DNA of 20,000 bases from Phallus indusiatus. Taxonomy: Eukaryota; Basidiomycota; Agaricomycetes; Phallales; Phallaceae. Shown in pieces: positions 1 to 9,500 of this stretch; position 1 is the first letter of the stretch, and each line of letters begins with the position of its first letter. The notes beneath the pieces were generated by a model, which saw only the letters and a list, made by a program, of their open reading frames with translations, was not told the origin of the DNA and did no database searches. The stretch is taken from the NCBI GenBank assembly GCA_027605045.1, contig JAQFWX010000102.1, positions 1-20,000 on the forward strand, given 5' to 3'. The position numbers and the translations under genes were made by a program.

Positions 1-881
1 AAATTTCTCGTTGAGAAGGTGAGCATATCAATGGGACACGCATATCGGTGTTGTCGATGGTCTAAGGAGTTTGGTAGAAGATGCTGCGCGAGTGAAAAAC
101 TATAAGGTACTTATACCTTTGAATATCATTTTAGCATTGTAATCTTCGCCGGTTACTGTACGGGGTGAGTTACAATTGTGCCAATGTGACTATGTGAAAG
201 GAGGGAAACCATACCAAAGGAATCAATGAGGAAGTAGGAGGCAAGAGCTACGAATAGGTTTGCGTTAGAAGTAGCGAATTTTATACTTTTGCAGACCCAA
301 CCCCACGTGATAGGTTCAAACTTGAACATTTTATATGTAGACACGTTCATGGGCTCGGGCTCGGACTAACTTGAAGTCCGTAAGGGTTTCTAAAAATATA
401 GGCCGTGTTAAATCATAGTCTTGCCCCTAAGTGGAACCAGCACCGGGATCCAAGACGACGTTCAAGTTGAACAACAGCTAAAACCACACCTGTTATCATA
501 CACCAATGACAGACAGCAGTGAGAAGGACAACGCACTTAAGATTTAGAGGCAGAAACTGAGGGAAGTTAGCTGCTCAGAGGACGCTGTGATTCAGCAACA
601 AGTAGTAGCTTGTAATTGGCAATAACCGAGTCTCGCTCACATATGCCAGTTATAATGTGTCGGAAGACTTTTGGTCCATGTCAGACTCCAAACGGGTGTA
701 TAATCGGCACATAACGAAGTTATGGCCTAACCTCGTCATAAGGGAGTTACAAGGGAGTTACAAGGCCCGTAAGCCTGAGGGAAGGCTCTGGCGCTTACAA
801 GGCAAAAAAATTTTTGGCCGTTTTGCTGATGTTAGGGTTTAGATAACCAAGACTGTCTTCTCATTTTGCTTTGTATTTCTG
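1..881. other. No recognisable gene
   Basis: All frames on both strands are short and broken by stops, and no family motif is recognisable. A 61-codon open frame at 657-842 has no similarity I know. The only local structure noticed is a 12-nt unit (GGGAGTTACAAG) present twice in tandem at about 742-765. The stretch may be old intergenic or transposon-derived DNA, but nothing visible proves that. Confidence 0.5.
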
Positions 882-1614
882 ATGGCGAATCTGATAAGAT
901 CTGCAAAAGCTGGTAACGACTGGACCTCCAATGAATTACATTCCTACAATATTACGGTCGTAGACCAAACCAAAGAGGAGTTTTTTGGTGCATCTCAACT
1001 TCCCCTCCATCTCAACCTTCTCTTGTCGGCTTCATGGCGATCCAAGACCGAACAGGTGCTACGGACAACGAGACTAGGAAATTGCTGCATTATCTTGATC
1101 TGGCCTCGATCCTAAAGCTGGTGAAGAAGCAGCAGTCAATAATCTTGTGGCGAAACTTTTAGAGAAACTCGAGTATGACGAAGGAGCTCGGATTATCTTT
1201 ATTCAACATGAACTACCCTCATCATTTGCGGTAAAACCTCTCAGGTACAAACTGACGCTGCGTCTTGGATGATAATAAAGTGGTCTTATTGGTTCGAGGA
1301 GGTTTGAGTTAACAAGCTTGAAGAATCCTGAGCCCCAGGTCATCGCGAAGCTATCACCGCATATGGAGTGAACAATAGAGTTTGTCAGGAGAACCTTCAT
1401 CTCAAATCTCTGCCTTCCATAACGTTTCCTGCGATCACCATGATCGGCACCAGAGTTAAGCGCAGCCGTGCAAACAGGAACGTACCCGGACGTGCAAACC
1501 CGAGTTCTTAGATATGTCCCTGTTCTCCCTCGACGCAATAGCTTGAGAATGCGGCCTCTTGAAAACAGGGTAGAGCTTTTGGCGTGCCTTCAGGCCTTCA
1601 AACGGTTCTTGTGA
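882..1614 (+). pseudogene. Decayed copy A of an Agaricomycete-type hypothetical protein gene
   Basis: The start ATG at 882 opens a frame reading MANLIRSAKAGNDWTSNEL, then YNITVVDQTKEEFFG. The rest continues in other frames: a NETRKLLHYLDLAS segment near 1068-1110, a LLEKLEYDEGARIIF segment near 1158-1200, an ITFPAIT segment near 1420, and a C-terminal MRPLENR...LLACLQAF segment near 1551-1600 ending at a stop at 1612-1614. The same blocks occur in the same order in the downstream copy at 1711-2488. From memory this is the pattern of a widespread mushroom protein family of unknown function, about 250 residues long. Several frame changes and in-frame stops (for example the tandem stop codons near 1270) mean copy A cannot make the full protein. 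It is the more damaged of the two copies. Confidence 0.7.
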
Positions 1615-1710
1615 AACAATTATTCGGCAGTCAGTATTATAATTAAGGTTCTCGCTCAAAGGTCAGATTCAGATAACTAAAGGCTGTCTTCTCCTCTACC
1701 TATATCTCCG

Positions 1711-2488
1711 ATGGCGCATCTGACGAGGCCCGCGAAGGCTGAGAGCGACTGGACTTCCAACAAATTAACTGCTTACAATATTACGGTCGTAGATCTTACC
1801 AAAGAGGAGTTTTTTGGTACATCGCAACTTCCGCCTCCAACTCAGTCTCCTCTTGTCGGCTTTATGACGATCGAAGACCGAACGAACGAATGCTCCAGAC
1901 AACGAGACAAGGAAGTTGCTGTGTTATCTTGATTTAGCCCTAATCCCAAAGTTGGTCAGAAAGCAGCACCGGTCAATAATTTTATGGCGAGACTTCTGGA
2001 AAAGCTTGGGTATGACAAAGGAAGTGAAATTATCTTTATCCGGTATACGCTCCCCCTCATTAGTTGCGGTGTAACGTCTCTGGCACAAACCGACATCTGC
2101 GTCATAGATGACGATGAAGCAGTGATCCTCCTGGTTAAAGGGGATGAAAGACCAACGAACCACAAGGATCCCGAGCCTTAAGTGATCGCAGAAGCCATTG
2201 CCGCATATGCAGCAAATAATAAAGTTCATCAAGATTCCTTACATCTTGACCCTCTCCCTTCCATAACATTCTGCTATCACCATGGTCGGTACCAACCCTA
2301 TTTTCTACAAGATTACCGTCACCGCAGAGTTGAATACAGCTGTGCAAACAGGAACATACCCAGCCACCCAAACTCAGATTTTCAAGTATGTCCCTGTTCT
2401 TCCTCGACATCGTAGCTTGGGGATGCGGCCTCTCGAAAACAGAACAGAGCTTTTGGTCTGCCTCGAGGCTTTCAAACAGTTTTTATGA
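1711..2488 (+). pseudogene. Decayed copy B of the same hypothetical protein gene
   Basis: This reads from ATG 1711 (MAHLTRPAKAESDWTSNKL, YNITVVDLTKEEFFG) to a stop at 2486-2488 after LEAFKQFL. The frame changes near 1880. The next block (RLLEKLGYDKGSEIIFIRY, then TDICVIDDDEAVILLVK, from 1984) ends at a TAA at 2179-2181, exactly where the reading DPEP continues as VIAEAIAAYAANNK, so this looks like a point nonsense mutation. A small deletion near 2272 shifts the frame before the last block (VGTNPIFYKITVTAEL to RPLENRTELLVCLEAF). With about three lesions in some 255 codons it is a pseudogene. The D...(E/Q)xK-like arrangement around TDICVIDDD...LLVK resembles a PD-(D/E)XK nuclease core, but the catalytic-type residues look changed here (KGDER), so that idea is weak. 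Confidence 0.75.
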
Positions 2489-3216
2489 AATATGTCAGGA
2501 GTAGGGAGGGACTACGAAAAAGTGGTTTTATTGATGTATAATGGTCTGTGAAAGAATAAGATTGCACGGACATCGGCGCTGACAGATGAATTCTGGGCCC
2601 GACATCGTGCGCCTCCGGTGCAATGTCATGCATGTCATGGCTTACAGTGCTTAACTCTCCCATATCCAAATTAAAGTTGCCAGGCCAAAATGTTAATTAG
2701 GTCCGGGAAGTAAAGCGGGGCTTAATTGATGGGATTTAGCTACTTCAACGTCGAACATAATGCGCTCTTAAGACATAAAAGATCATCATGATCTTCTTGG
2801 CTGATATACTGTTCGAGTGCTTTAAAGTTTCTGATGTGTGCGCGTGTGTGAATCTTGCTAGTCCCTGGGGACTTCCCTAAAGTTTCTGATGACCGTTAAA
2901 GTCTATCAGCGCGAAGCGGCAGTTTATGCATAAGGAGTGCCCCTCACTTTATCCCGTTCTCTGAGGCTTTCCTGCACTTCATCGGATTTTCATACATTCT
3001 TATTGCTGATAATGCAAGTGGTGTACTGATAAAGGCATTTGAAGAAAGGCGACCAATCGCCTGAATATGCCTAGGGGATTATTTGGATACCAGGCTGAGG
3101 AGATTGATGTATTTGATGAAGTCCTCAGTCCAAGTCTCGTGACATGTGACGCAGCGAGTAACAATCGACGGGAGTATTCCATAATTTCAACCTAATCTCC
3201 AGCACCCTAGCAGTAT
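2489..3216. other. Intergenic stretch, no gene recognised
   Basis: No conserved motif was found on either strand; the longest frames are about 60 codons with no recognisable content. A 14-nt direct repeat, TAAAGTTTCTGATG, occurs at about 2823-2836 and 2878-2891, next to a short TG-rich tract. The final part should hold the promoter of the gene starting at 3217, but no convincing core element can be named. Confidence 0.5.
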
Positions 3217-4751
3217 ATGGCCAGTTCTTCTTCTCTTTCCAATGTTGTTTCAACTCTTGTTAGAGCTCAAATGGGCTCGTCAGTCCCAAGCTCTGTAACA
3301 GACGAGGATCTCGATCGTCACATTGGCGAGATTATACTTCGCGAAGCAAAAGCTAAGGCCGAGAGGTATAAGAGCGAGGGGGTCAAGGCTTATTTACCAA
3401 GGTAAGACAGTTATGATGCTGTTTCTCGGTGTTGAAAATAAATGCAAGCTAACGCACCATTATTTTTTGTTCAGGACCGACCCGAATGCACCCAAACCCA
3501 ACAAGCGGTTCTTAAGCTCCATTATCAAGAACACCGATGAACATAACAAGGGTATTCAGAAAATACACGACCAGATTAGGCAGGAGCGTGAAGAACAGGA
3601 TCGTAGAGAGAGGATGAAGAGAGCCAAAGAGGCTGCTGCTGTTAGGCGGTCTAGCGAATCTCGATCTAGCAGACGGCATCATTATAACCGTGACGGCGAC
3701 CTAGAGGATAGATGGCGGCCTGAAGATGATGATGAAAGGGACAGAGAAAGGAAACGGAGGAAACGGAATTGGGAGAAAGATTTTGGAAAGGAAGAAGAAA
3801 AGGAGAAAATGCGAAGAGGAAGATCGAGGTCGGTTGAAAGAAAACGATACTGGGACGAAGATGAAGACGAGTATGAAGAGAGAATAAGGAAATATAAACA
3901 AAGCAAGGGCAAGGAGAAATCTTCTAAAGGAAAACAACGTCGTTTGAACTCTCCGTCACCTGTGCCATCTGATTTTGATTCCCGTACCCCAAGATCAAGC
4001 CCTCACTCTCATTCAAGGTCGCCCTCACCCAAACGTCGCGCCAGTGGTAGAAGTAAAGGCCACATTGGTAGGAACGATGAAGAGTCGACATTCAGCAAAA
4101 AGAACAGTTAGCCCGGTCCCGTGAATCATCACCGTCGGTGTCTTCCTCCAGACCTTCCACTCGCAAACGGCGCAAACGGTTTCCTTCACCGTCGCCTAGT
4201 AATGTTGATACTCCTGAACGCGGAAAAGACATTCATGAACATCAACAGCGTTCGCCTCCGCCATCATTATCGTCCGGTCAAGCCTCTAATGTGGATCTCC
4301 GACGCAGCAATGCGGATCAAAGAAAGAGTAATATTAGGCCGCCAAGTCCATCAATTGAACCTCCATCTCTGCCACTATCACCCTCCACCTTCCTCCAAGA
4401 TGGATAAATACTTCGAACCAGACTATGACCCGCGTTTCGATGTCACTCCGCTGACCAACAATGGCCGCCTCACAGTCAATGTTCCGGCGACTGGGTTGAT
4501 TGATGATCCATCTTGGGATTCCTGGGAAGCCATGTTAGAACTAATCAAAATAAAAAGGAGGATAAAATCGAGAAAAAAGACTTGAGAAAATGGGGCTACT
4601 CCCCGATAGCCAAAAAAGCGTTGGTGGAAGTGGGAAGAAAGGGAAGGGTATGGTCAGTGCGAGTGTTACAGGTGAGGATCGTGGATTAATGGATATCACT
4701 TATACAAAGCGGGGTACCGTTAGAGAGTGGGATATGGGGAAGGATATTTAA
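3217..4751 (+). CDS. RS/KR-rich nuclear-type protein (SR-like), coding frame broken in places
   Basis: Exon 1 (ATG 3217) encodes a conserved-looking N-terminus with DEDLDRHIGEIILREAKAKA. After a 73-nt intron the reading continues NAPKPNKRFLSSIIKNTDEH. That last motif resembles the RFL..II..TDxHN motif of NKAP-domain-containing protein 1; this is a recalled resemblance, not proof. The middle (about 3590-4390) is dense in R, E, K, S and P, with RS and SP pairs, as in splicing-associated SR-like proteins. The C-terminus is recognisable in three frames: KMDKYFEPDYDPRFDV and VPATGLIDDPSWDSWEAMLE (to about 4550), KKDLRKWGYSPIAKKAL (about 4573-4630), then GLMDITYTKRGTVREWDMGK ending at TAA 4749-4751. 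Frame changes lie near 4053-4111 (possibly a second intron), 4390, 4552 and 4641. A nuclear RNA-processing role is inferred from composition only. It could be a pseudogene or a live gene with sequence errors. Confidence 0.6.
3402..3474 (+). other. Intron 1 of the SR-like gene
   Basis: The donor GTAAGA follows CCAAG and the acceptor TTGTTCAG precedes GACCGACCC. Removing the 73 nt joins AG to G, making an arginine codon, and continues the reading from AYLP into TDPNAPKPNKRF without a stop, whereas the unspliced frame stops at 3403. Confidence 0.85.
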
Positions 4752-5159
4752 GGTTCATCCTGTTGTGTGTTTTTTCTATTTGTGTTATAATCATGTATCA
4801 TTGAAGGGCGTGTTAGATATGCACCGTATATTATTACTTCACACCAATTTCACGCTGCCTTCTACATATCTCAGAGATGGATTGTCCCCTGTTGAAAAGT
4901 AGAATTTATAACCAGCTCCCACAGCTTTTATTAAGTATAAACCAATACATGGAATATTGCCAAGCAATTACGCGAACTACAATAATTTATTGAAATCCTT
5001 CCCAAATGAGGCCGGGTGTGTGAACGCGTTGATATGTCAGTGCTTTTTTGAGTCCGAGTTCACTTCAACATGCGAATACTAATATGCAACAGCGGACGAT
5101 CAGAAAGCGTAGAAAGAGAGAGAGAAATCCAGTACTGCACGACTATATTGGAGCGTAGT
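4752..5159. other. Convergent intergenic region (3' ends of two genes)
   Basis: This lies between the plus-strand SR-like gene ending at 4751 and the minus-strand EMC3 gene ending at 5160, so it must contain both transcript ends. It is AT-rich, with a T-rich tract near 4769-4790 and a short GA run near 5116-5126. No open frame, RNA gene or transposon was recognised, and no firm terminator or poly(A) signal can be assigned. Confidence 0.5.
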
Positions 5160-6304
5160 TTAGGCATTCGCTGGCGGAATCTTGCCAAATCTTCTTAATA
5201 CACGCAACTCCACGTCCTTTGCTGCCCAAGTATAGAATCCTTCAGCAAGCTCAAGGTTATCTTTTTCGGCTTTGAAAAGTTTCCCATAATCCTGCGCCTG
5301 CATAGGTTGGGCCGCTTGTTGCTGCTGTCTCATTCCACCGAAGGGTGAAGATGATGCGATGTCCCAATCCGCAGCTGAAATGAAATAACTCATGTAGCTT
5401 AAAAAGACAATCTACGCTGACCACCTACCATTATCAGTACCCAATAAAAGTCGATACACTCCGTTTAAACCAAAAAAATTGAGGAAATACCATGATAAGG
5501 ACGATACCCATCTTACGTCCATATCCTGTGTTTCAACACCCCTCTGAAGCATCGACTTGAAGCCTAATGTTAAAGGAAACGGCAGTTTTACTAATAGAAT
5601 AGGCTTAGCGACAATAGTAGAAGAAAAGGAAAAAAGAACAAACTTGCTACAAACCCCTGGAAAAAGAAGTTTATCCAGCCCATTATCACCATCTGAGGGA
5701 CCATCATAACCATTTGCTTCTTCATTCCATCCATCATGCCTTCCATTTGCTCAGGATTGGTAAGAGGGTTTGGAGGAATCTGTGGTGTCCCTATCAAAGG
5801 AACATCAGCATCTGACATGTAAAAACCCACTTCAGACGTGACACTTGCCATCGTTCCCTTCGTCCTTAGGGGGACCGTCTTTTAGATATGATCCAACTGT
5901 AAAATGATGTGAAAGAGACGAAGATATGGATTTATAAAACGGTGGAGGAATGGGAGAGTTGGGAGCCGTTGAACGAAGAATCTGAGACCGTAAAAGGGCT
6001 CGTCTAAATATCAGAGTAAGATGAATCAACACTAAGTAGAAATACACGCACTGTTCTCGAATGGCACTTCTTGTCATTTTCTTGGGTGACGATGTAAGGA
6101 GGATGGACACATAATGCCGAAGAACGCCCACTAGAATCTAGCAAATCACAGACGGCTCATTCTAGAGGAAAAGATATATACCATGACAATGGTAATTGGG
6201 AATAATACCCAATCACGTATCTGAGGATCCAAGTAGAGAGAGACTCTATCATGGTGTGAGCTTTAATGGTTACGATAAAGAACGACTTACGTTGAGCTCG
6301 ACAT
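5160..6304 (-). CDS. EMC3: ER membrane protein complex subunit 3 (EMC3)
   Basis: EMC3 is an Oxa1/YidC/Get1-superfamily subunit of the ER membrane complex, which inserts tail-anchored and multipass proteins. Seven exons on the minus strand are proposed: 6304-6291, 6245-6182, 6137-6052, 6003-5845, 5790-5644, 5590-5429 and 5374-5160, giving about 280 residues, close to the family size. Three hydrophobic segments appear in the expected order: near [20 protein letters not shown], near [20 protein letters not shown], and near [20 protein letters not shown]. Family hallmarks include [56 protein letters not shown] and the C-terminal [15 protein letters not shown]. Splices at 6290-6246, 6181-6138, 6051-6004, 5643-5591 and 5428-5375 all join in frame. 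The join across 5844-5791 is one base out of frame, so either a single-base indel lies nearby or the true splice there differs. Exon 1 is only 14 nt. The gene diverges from the helicase gene. Confidence 0.93.
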
Positions 6305-6501
6305 AATGTCAATTACGTTCGAGTAGTATAAAGTCAACTAGGGAGCCCGGAGCCAGGAACATGGTTCTGCGATCTGGGCCAGTTACGTGAGATCTGCTTT
6401 CGGTGCCGTGTCGAGCCCGGCGCGCATTGCCGACTCACCAAGCAATTGAGGACATTATTATAAGCACATTTTGAGTCGTGTTTATATCTTGTCCGCTTCT
6501 C
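6305..6501. promoter_or_regulatory. Divergent promoter region between EMC3 and the ASCC3-like helicase
   Basis: These 197 bp separate the start codons of two divergent genes, so both promoters and both 5' leaders must fit here or slightly inside the genes. A TATA-like GTATAAAG lies near 6328 and an AT-rich TTATTATAAG lies near 6455. Neither can be assigned with certainty, and no known factor site was recognised. The role is inferred from position. Confidence 0.5.
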
Positions 6502-9500
6502 ATGGTTGAATTTTCTGCTCACTTGGATGAATTAATTGGTCATGTTAAACCACAAGCCGCGCGGGCAGATTCCTCAACCTCTTTACAGGAGCATATTCTG
6601 AATTGGATTCCGTGCGTAATGTTCGCAAGTTCTTCAAGATTTTATGCTTATCGCCTGACGTTGCAGAGGTCCTGAAGGTGCAGTAACAATGTCTACTCCA
6701 GATGATGATAAATAATACTCCATTCAAGGTCTGGATGACGTTCTTCCGGAGCTCGAGTCTATCGATGAATCTTTCGATGACCATGATCTATCCATTCTTA
6801 ATCTCCCTTGGTTTCTTGAAGAAGTGGGAGATATTTCAATCGCCTCCTCTAACCCATTAGATACGCTATATAACAGGCTACGGTCGTACGCTTCTAATGT
6901 GCAAAAATATCCGGTGCTAGCTGTAACTAATATATCACAGAAATCCTGACATATCATCATTGCTTCCCACTTTGTCGAAGATTCTCTCTTCATCAAGCTC
7001 AAAATCTGAAGATGAAATTTCCGCTGAGGTGCTTGAGTTGCTAGGGTTCCATCAAATTGAGCTGGTCATGGAGATTATGGATAACAGAATTCCGTTATCA
7101 TATAAGGCAGGCCACCCTTGATAATTGCTGATAGTTTGAACTCAGTTTTTTCTAAACTAGTTGGCAATCGTGGACAATGAAACGCCGGCAGAAAAACCGA
7201 AACCGATGTTGAAGAAAGGACGAGACAAGCCAAAAGGTGCTGTTTTCGCCCCTAGTTTACCCCACTTCTCAACGGAAAGTAGAGCGCGAGATTACTGGCG
7301 GGATTGGTTTTTCAGTCCCTGATGCAAAGCGTCGCATGGAGGACGCTTTTCGAGAAGCAGCGGCCAGACCCTTGTTTTCTGGCACCAGTGTAAGTTCTTC
7401 TACCGGTCCACAACAGCAATGATAAAAGACCGACTACAACGGATTAGGTTCAACCTACTGAAATACTACCACATGTTTATACATCTTCGTCGACCGTCCA
7501 AGGTTCCGTTTTATCGAGTACAGGATCAAAATACATGCTGCCCATTGGGACAACTAGAGAAGATAGGGAGGTATGGCTTCTATCCGCTGAATACTCCTTC
7601 GATGTATGATATATATATATACGCTATCAGGAGTGTGAAGAAGTAACAATTCCGCCGGCCAAAGCTGTCCCACCTCGATCAAATGAACGACTTGTTCGGG
7701 TGACTGATTTAGACGGACTATCCAAGGGTGCTTTTCCAGTCCGTACTGATTTACTCTGAATTCTCCGGTTCATTAAATATACGCCATAGGGATATAAAAC
7801 CCTCAACAGAATCCAGTCCCTTGTATACCCCACTGCCTACGGCACAAATGAAAACCTTTTGGTTTGTGGTAAGCTGTTGTCTGCAACGTGAAGTTTCTTC
7901 CACTAATAGGCCTAATCAGCTCCAACCGGCGCTGTATGTCACAATAATCCTCTGATTTTGCGGGTTTCTCTCTCTCATTTCCAAATCTAGGGTAAAACAG
8001 ATGTGGCTATGTTAACGATCCTCCGTGTAATCGACCAACACCTCTCTTCATCTAGCGCAAAATCCACACCTACGCAGCTGAGCGCCTCAATCAAAAGGGA
8101 CGAGTTCAAAATTATCTATGTGTACGTATACTCATTTTTATTCGGAAGTTTTGCATTCAGCTGCAGTATGTACTCCTAGAGCCCCAATGAAAGCCCTCGC
8201 CGCCGAAATTGTTAGAAAATTAGGGAAACGCTTGGCTTGGCTTTCTGTCCGAGTACGGGAACTTACAGGTGTTAACGTTGATCTTGCACTTGAAACAAAC
8301 ACGCTGAAGATTCATCAGGTGATATGCAGCTAACGAAGGCCGAAATTTCCGAGACGCAGATTATTGTTACCACTCCTGAAAAATGGGATGTTGTTACACG
8401 CAAGCCTACTGGAGAAGGCGAATTGGCTTCAGTTAGTAAGATCCGATGTGCATATACCTACCGCTTATCATATTTGCACAGAAAGTAAAGTTACTCATCA
8501 TCGACGAAGTCCATTTGCTCAACGAAGAACGCGGTGCTGTAATTGAAACCATTGTGGCACGAACGTTACGACAGGTTGGTGTTCCTAATATTTAACTTTC
8601 ACAATTAATCCAAATATTAGGTAGAATCAACGCAATCCCTGATTCGAATTGTGGGACTTAGTGCGACGTTGCCGAACTTTATTGATGTTGCTGATTTTCT
8701 AAGGTGAGTTCCCTTTATATCTCTCCGTCCATACGCTTTATTATGCATCAGGGTATCTCGATACCATGGCCTCTTCTATTTCGATTCCTCTTTCCGCCCA
8801 ATTCCCTGGAACAGCACTTCATCGGAATCAAAGGAAAAGCAAACTCCTTACAATCCCGAAAAAATCTTGATAGAGTCACATTCCAGAAGGTGCAAGAATT
8901 AGTGCAAGAAGGCCATCAAGTCATGGTGTTTGTGCATGCTCGCAAAGAGACCGTCAAGTCTGCACAGGCATTGCGTGAAATGGCGATTCTTGAAGGTATA
9001 TTAGAAGACTTCAGTACACAGGAGCATCCGAATTTCTCCTTTTTTAAACGGGATATCGGAACGTCCAAGAATCGTGAAATGAAGGAGTTGTTCAATGACG
9101 GGTTTGGAATTCATCATGCAGGCATGTTGCGCTCCGATAGGAATATGATGGAAAGAATGTTTGAGGCGAGAGCTATCAAGGTTGGCATTCCGTCTAGAAC
9201 TAATTAGGAAAATTAACTTCACATTTTCAAAAAGGTTCTGTTTTGTACAGCTACATTGGCCTGGGGTGTCAACTTGCCTGCACATGCTGGTAATTCTGTT
9301 CTTTAAGCGCCCGAACAACTAGTTATGTTTTCTCTTCAGTTATAATCAAAGGAACGCAGGTCTACGATAGTTCCCGTGGTACGTTTGTTGATCTTTCCGT
9401 CTTGGACGTTCTGCAAATTTTTGGTCGCGCCGGAAGACCAGGAATGGAAACAAGCGGAGAGGGTTATATATGTACCACGGAGGATAAACTAACACATTAT

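Larger units (their letters stand above)
840..2488 (+). repeat. Tandem duplication of one gene with its 5' leader
   Basis: Similarity between the two copies includes the leader just upstream of each ATG (agataaccaagactgtcttc at about 842 and agataactaaaggctgtctt at about 1672), as well as the coding blocks. The units are head to tail, about 830 bp apart, with fewer than 100 bp between the stop of copy A and the leader of copy B. The copies have diverged by many substitutions and carry different lesions, so the duplication is not recent. Unequal crossing-over or local segmental duplication is the simplest explanation. Confidence 0.6.

Noticed and set aside
657..842. 61-codon plus-strand open frame upstream of the duplicated gene
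   Set aside because: It has no recognisable motif, lies in a region otherwise full of stops, and contains a simple 12-nt tandem repeat; chance is sufficient explanation.
2823..2891. 14-nt direct repeat TAAAGTTTCTGATG, 55 bp apart
   Set aside because: There are only two copies with no flanking structure, so it is neither a CRISPR array nor a clear target duplication.
3682..3937. Two minus-strand open frames rich in Ser, Phe and Leu
   Set aside because: They are antisense shadows of the Arg/Glu/Lys-rich region of the SR-like gene; purine-rich coding gives open antisense frames.
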